A DNA stretch of 64,000 nt. Origin: Delphinapterus leucas (taxonomy: Eukaryota > Chordata > Mammalia > Artiodactyla > Monodontidae). The position numbers and the translations under genes were made by a program. Shown in pieces: positions 63,411-64,000 of this stretch. The stretch lies in the NCBI RefSeq assembly GCF_002288925.2, contig NW_022097996.1, positions 7,635,905 to 7,699,904 of the forward strand, given 5' to 3'. The notes beneath the pieces were generated by a model. It did not search any database. It worked only from the letters and a program-made list of their open reading frames with translations, and was not told the DNA's origin. How positions within the stretch are numbered: the first letter of the stretch is position 1; the number at the start of each line of letters is the position of its first letter.

Positions 63411-64000
63411 GAAGCCCTAAACGGGGCGGTGGAGCCGGAAGGAGGGTTTGGGAGGTGGACGGTGGGGGGCGGCGGGGGGGGGGGCCGTGGGAAGGAAGCT
63501 GAGGCCCAGCTACCCGAGCGGGTCTCCCCGGAGGCAGGGCGTCCCCAGGACCTGTGACACGTGCTCTCAGGGCCCAGCTGTGGAGCTCAGTGTCTCCATG
63601 CCTGGCCCTGGTTTAATACCCAAAGAGTCCTGCAGAAGGGCTGCCGCAACCGCTGTTCAGTGAGACCTGGGTCCCCAGGGCACACGTCTCATCCTCCCCT
63701 TAGTGACCCACATTCCTGTTTCCGGAATCACTGGTGCTATGACCTGGGAACCCAAAGGGGGACCAAAGCTGTGATTCTTGCAGAAGGCTTCCCCAGGGGC
63801 ACCGACCCCCGGGGGAGGTGATTAGATGTCAGCCGCGCCCATGTCACTGTTGCTGTCCTCTAAGTACTGGCTCAAATTCACCCTAAGTGGGTGGCTCAGC
63901 AGCCTCGACAGGGACCCACCAGCAAAGGAAGACCAAAAGGAATAACACGTGGAGCTTGGGGAAGCAGGCCCCAGAGCCGCAGCCAGTGCCCCGGATGAGG
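63411..64000 (+). other. FAM167A: FAM167A 3' UTR, 5' portion
   Basis: The mRNA should continue past the stop codon. No AATAAA signal occurs before the window ends, so the cleavage site lies beyond it. The first 80 bases are very G-rich (see the G-tract entry). No repeat was recognised. Confidence 0.7.
63444..63484 (+). other. G-rich, quadruplex-capable start of the 3' UTR
   Basis: Four G-tracts (63444-63446, 63450-63452, 63464-63469, 63474-63484), the last a run of 11 G. It lies on the sense strand, 34-74 bases after the stop codon, so the structure would be available in the mRNA. Confidence 0.65.

Overview
The window is mammalian nuclear DNA, almost certainly from a cetacean (whale or dolphin). 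The evidence is its repeats. It carries six copies of the tRNA-derived SINE that begins GGCTTCCCTGGTGGCGCAG and ends TACCGC-poly(A) (CHR-2 type), and six related CHR-1-type copies. Most are flanked by clear target-site duplications. MIR, L2, L1, MaLR LTRs and MER5-type DNA elements fill much of the rest. No operon, phage, plasmid, CRISPR array or other prokaryotic feature is present.

One protein-coding gene can be supported: FAM167A (C8orf13, DIORA-1), on the + strand. Its coding sequence is complete in two exons, 47383-47751 (123 codons) and 63147-63410 (87 codons plus stop). A 15,395-bp GT-AG intron separates them, and the joined protein has 210 residues. The first 590 bases of the 3' untranslated region follow. 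The best candidate promoter is a CpG island at about 30930-31600, some 16 kb upstream. It contains a perfect RFX-type X-box with a CRE-like element five bases beyond it. The 5' untranslated exons cannot be fixed from sequence alone.

Layout: 1-30930 is upstream/intergenic DNA. In human the neighbour on this side is BLK, transcribed divergently, but no BLK coding exon is visible here. This part contains a LINE-rich block (about 11.4-17.2 kb) with nested insertions: SINEs, a MaLR LTR and a younger 5'-truncated L1. From 30930 to 47383 are the CpG island and the presumed 5' intron(s), with a solo ERVL-type LTR near 41-42 kb. From 47752 to 63146 is the coding intron, with SINEs, MIRs, MER5-type elements, a MaLR LTR split by a SINE, an ancient L1 3' end and a very small poly(A) retrocopy. 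From 63147 are the last coding exon and 3' UTR.

No undescribed multi-gene system was found. The points most worth a second look are the promoter X-box/CRE-like pair, several strong G-quadruplex motifs (one 0.85 kb upstream of the start codon, one at the beginning of the 3' UTR), the ~58-bp retrocopy at 57544-57601, and the nested insertions that record the order of retroposition. Boundaries of ancient repeats are approximate and their family names come from recognition, not from a database search.
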